6,855 bases of DNA, taken from the NCBI GenBank assembly GCA_964388615.1, contig CAYMBG010000120.1, positions 1 through 6,855 on the forward strand. Reading direction: 5' to 3'. Of this stretch, positions 6,605 to 6,855 are shown piece after piece (the first letter of the stretch is position 1; each line of letters starts with the position of its first letter). The notes beneath the pieces are model-generated. The model made no database searches. It was not told where the DNA came from and saw only the letters and a list, made by a program, of their open reading frames with translations. A program made the position numbers and the translations under genes. The stretch comes from SLLW01 sp964388615. Its GTDB lineage: Bacteria > Bacteroidota > Rhodothermia > Balneolales > Natronogracilivirgulaceae.

Positions 6605-6704
6605 CCCTCTCAATGAGCTGAAATAGCATCGTCAGACCCTGTGCTGCAACGTTCGGGCATACCCGGCGATTGCGGCGTACTCGTCGAATACAAGCTACCC
6701 TGAC

Positions 6705-6855
6705 CTAAAACTCAATCGTATAGCTGATACCCGGGATCACAACCACACTCTTGTCCAGCTCCACGCTTTGGGTTTTGTAGCTGTAGTTATACCCCTCGGG
6801 CATGGCTCTTCCAAGCAGGTTTTTCACCTGCACGGCCCAGATGCTTGAGTACCCC
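6705..6855 (-). CDS. Outer-membrane beta-barrel protein, probable TonB-dependent receptor, C-terminal fragment
   Basis: The minus-strand frame enters from the right edge and encodes the last 49 residues before a TAG at 6705-6707. The fragment contains WAVQVKNLLGRAMPEGYNYS and ends VVVIPGISYTIEF. The alternating hydrophobic last strand with a terminal Phe is the signature recognised by the BAM machinery in outer-membrane barrels. The N-V/L-L-G-R turn followed by a final IPGISYTIEF-like strand is common at the end of TonB-dependent receptors of Bacteroidota and relatives. The plug domain and most of the barrel lie outside the window, so the transported ligand is unknown and another type of barrel protein cannot be excluded. 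Confidence 0.65.
   Translation of the reverse strand, partial: GYSSIWAVQVKNLLGRAMPEGYNYSYKTQSVELDKSVVVIPGISYTIEF

Noticed and set aside
6655..6680. Short CGGG/CCCG stem between the convergent MazG-like and receptor genes as a terminator
   Set aside because: Only 4 bp long and without a T tract on either strand.
1..6855. CRISPR array, transposase, integrase, toxin-antitoxin pair or defence island
   Set aside because: I saw no regularly spaced repeats, no transposase or integrase motifs and no terminal inverted repeats; MazG-like proteins here are not adjacent to a toxin gene.

Overview
The window is a stretch of bacterial chromosome carrying one clear housekeeping stress gene (katG) among secreted and envelope proteins. 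It most likely comes from the Bacteroidota/FCB group, perhaps a Balneolota- or Rhodothermota-type marine or saline bacterium. That placement is an inference from three things: a secreted GLUG-repeat protein, the C-terminus of an outer-membrane beta-barrel receptor ending in Phe, and several start codons with little Shine-Dalgarno signal. No rRNA or other taxonomic marker is present. A run of exactly 100 Ns (3842-3941) shows the sequence is a scaffold, probably a draft or metagenome assembly, and the true gap length is unknown.

Layout, left to right. (1) A secreted GLUG-repeat protein lies on the minus strand from 703 and runs off the left edge. (2) An AT-rich spacer of about 380 bp holds a plausible plus-strand promoter. 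It is followed by a 42-codon plus-strand remnant (1087-1215) of a MazG-like nucleotide pyrophosphohydrolase. (3) A strong hairpin (1242-1273) separates this remnant from katG, a full-length catalase-peroxidase on the minus strand (1289-3484). (4) The non-coding region upstream of katG (3485-3829) contains a perfect 11-bp dyad and, further up, a textbook intrinsic terminator for the next minus-strand gene. (5) That gene (start 4384) encodes a small exported protein resembling the MamS/MamX-type domain family; its 3' end is lost in the N gap. (6) A lipoprotein amidase of the Ser-cisSer-Lys class (4497-6056, minus) follows. (7) An intact MazG-like/RS21-C6-type pyrophosphohydrolase (6284-6604, plus) is transcribed divergently from the amidase and has a near-consensus promoter. 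(8) The last 49 residues of a probable TonB-dependent receptor (6705-6855, minus) enter from the right edge.

The genes do not form an obvious pathway. KatG (cytoplasmic peroxide detoxification) and the MazG-like enzyme (nucleotide-pool clean-up) could both serve oxidative-stress defence, but the sequence does not show co-regulation. The most notable structural point is the pair of MazG-like sequences at the two ends of the window. One is intact. The other is cut off midway through its metal-binding core, immediately beside the 3' end and terminator of katG. No undescribed multi-gene system is evident.
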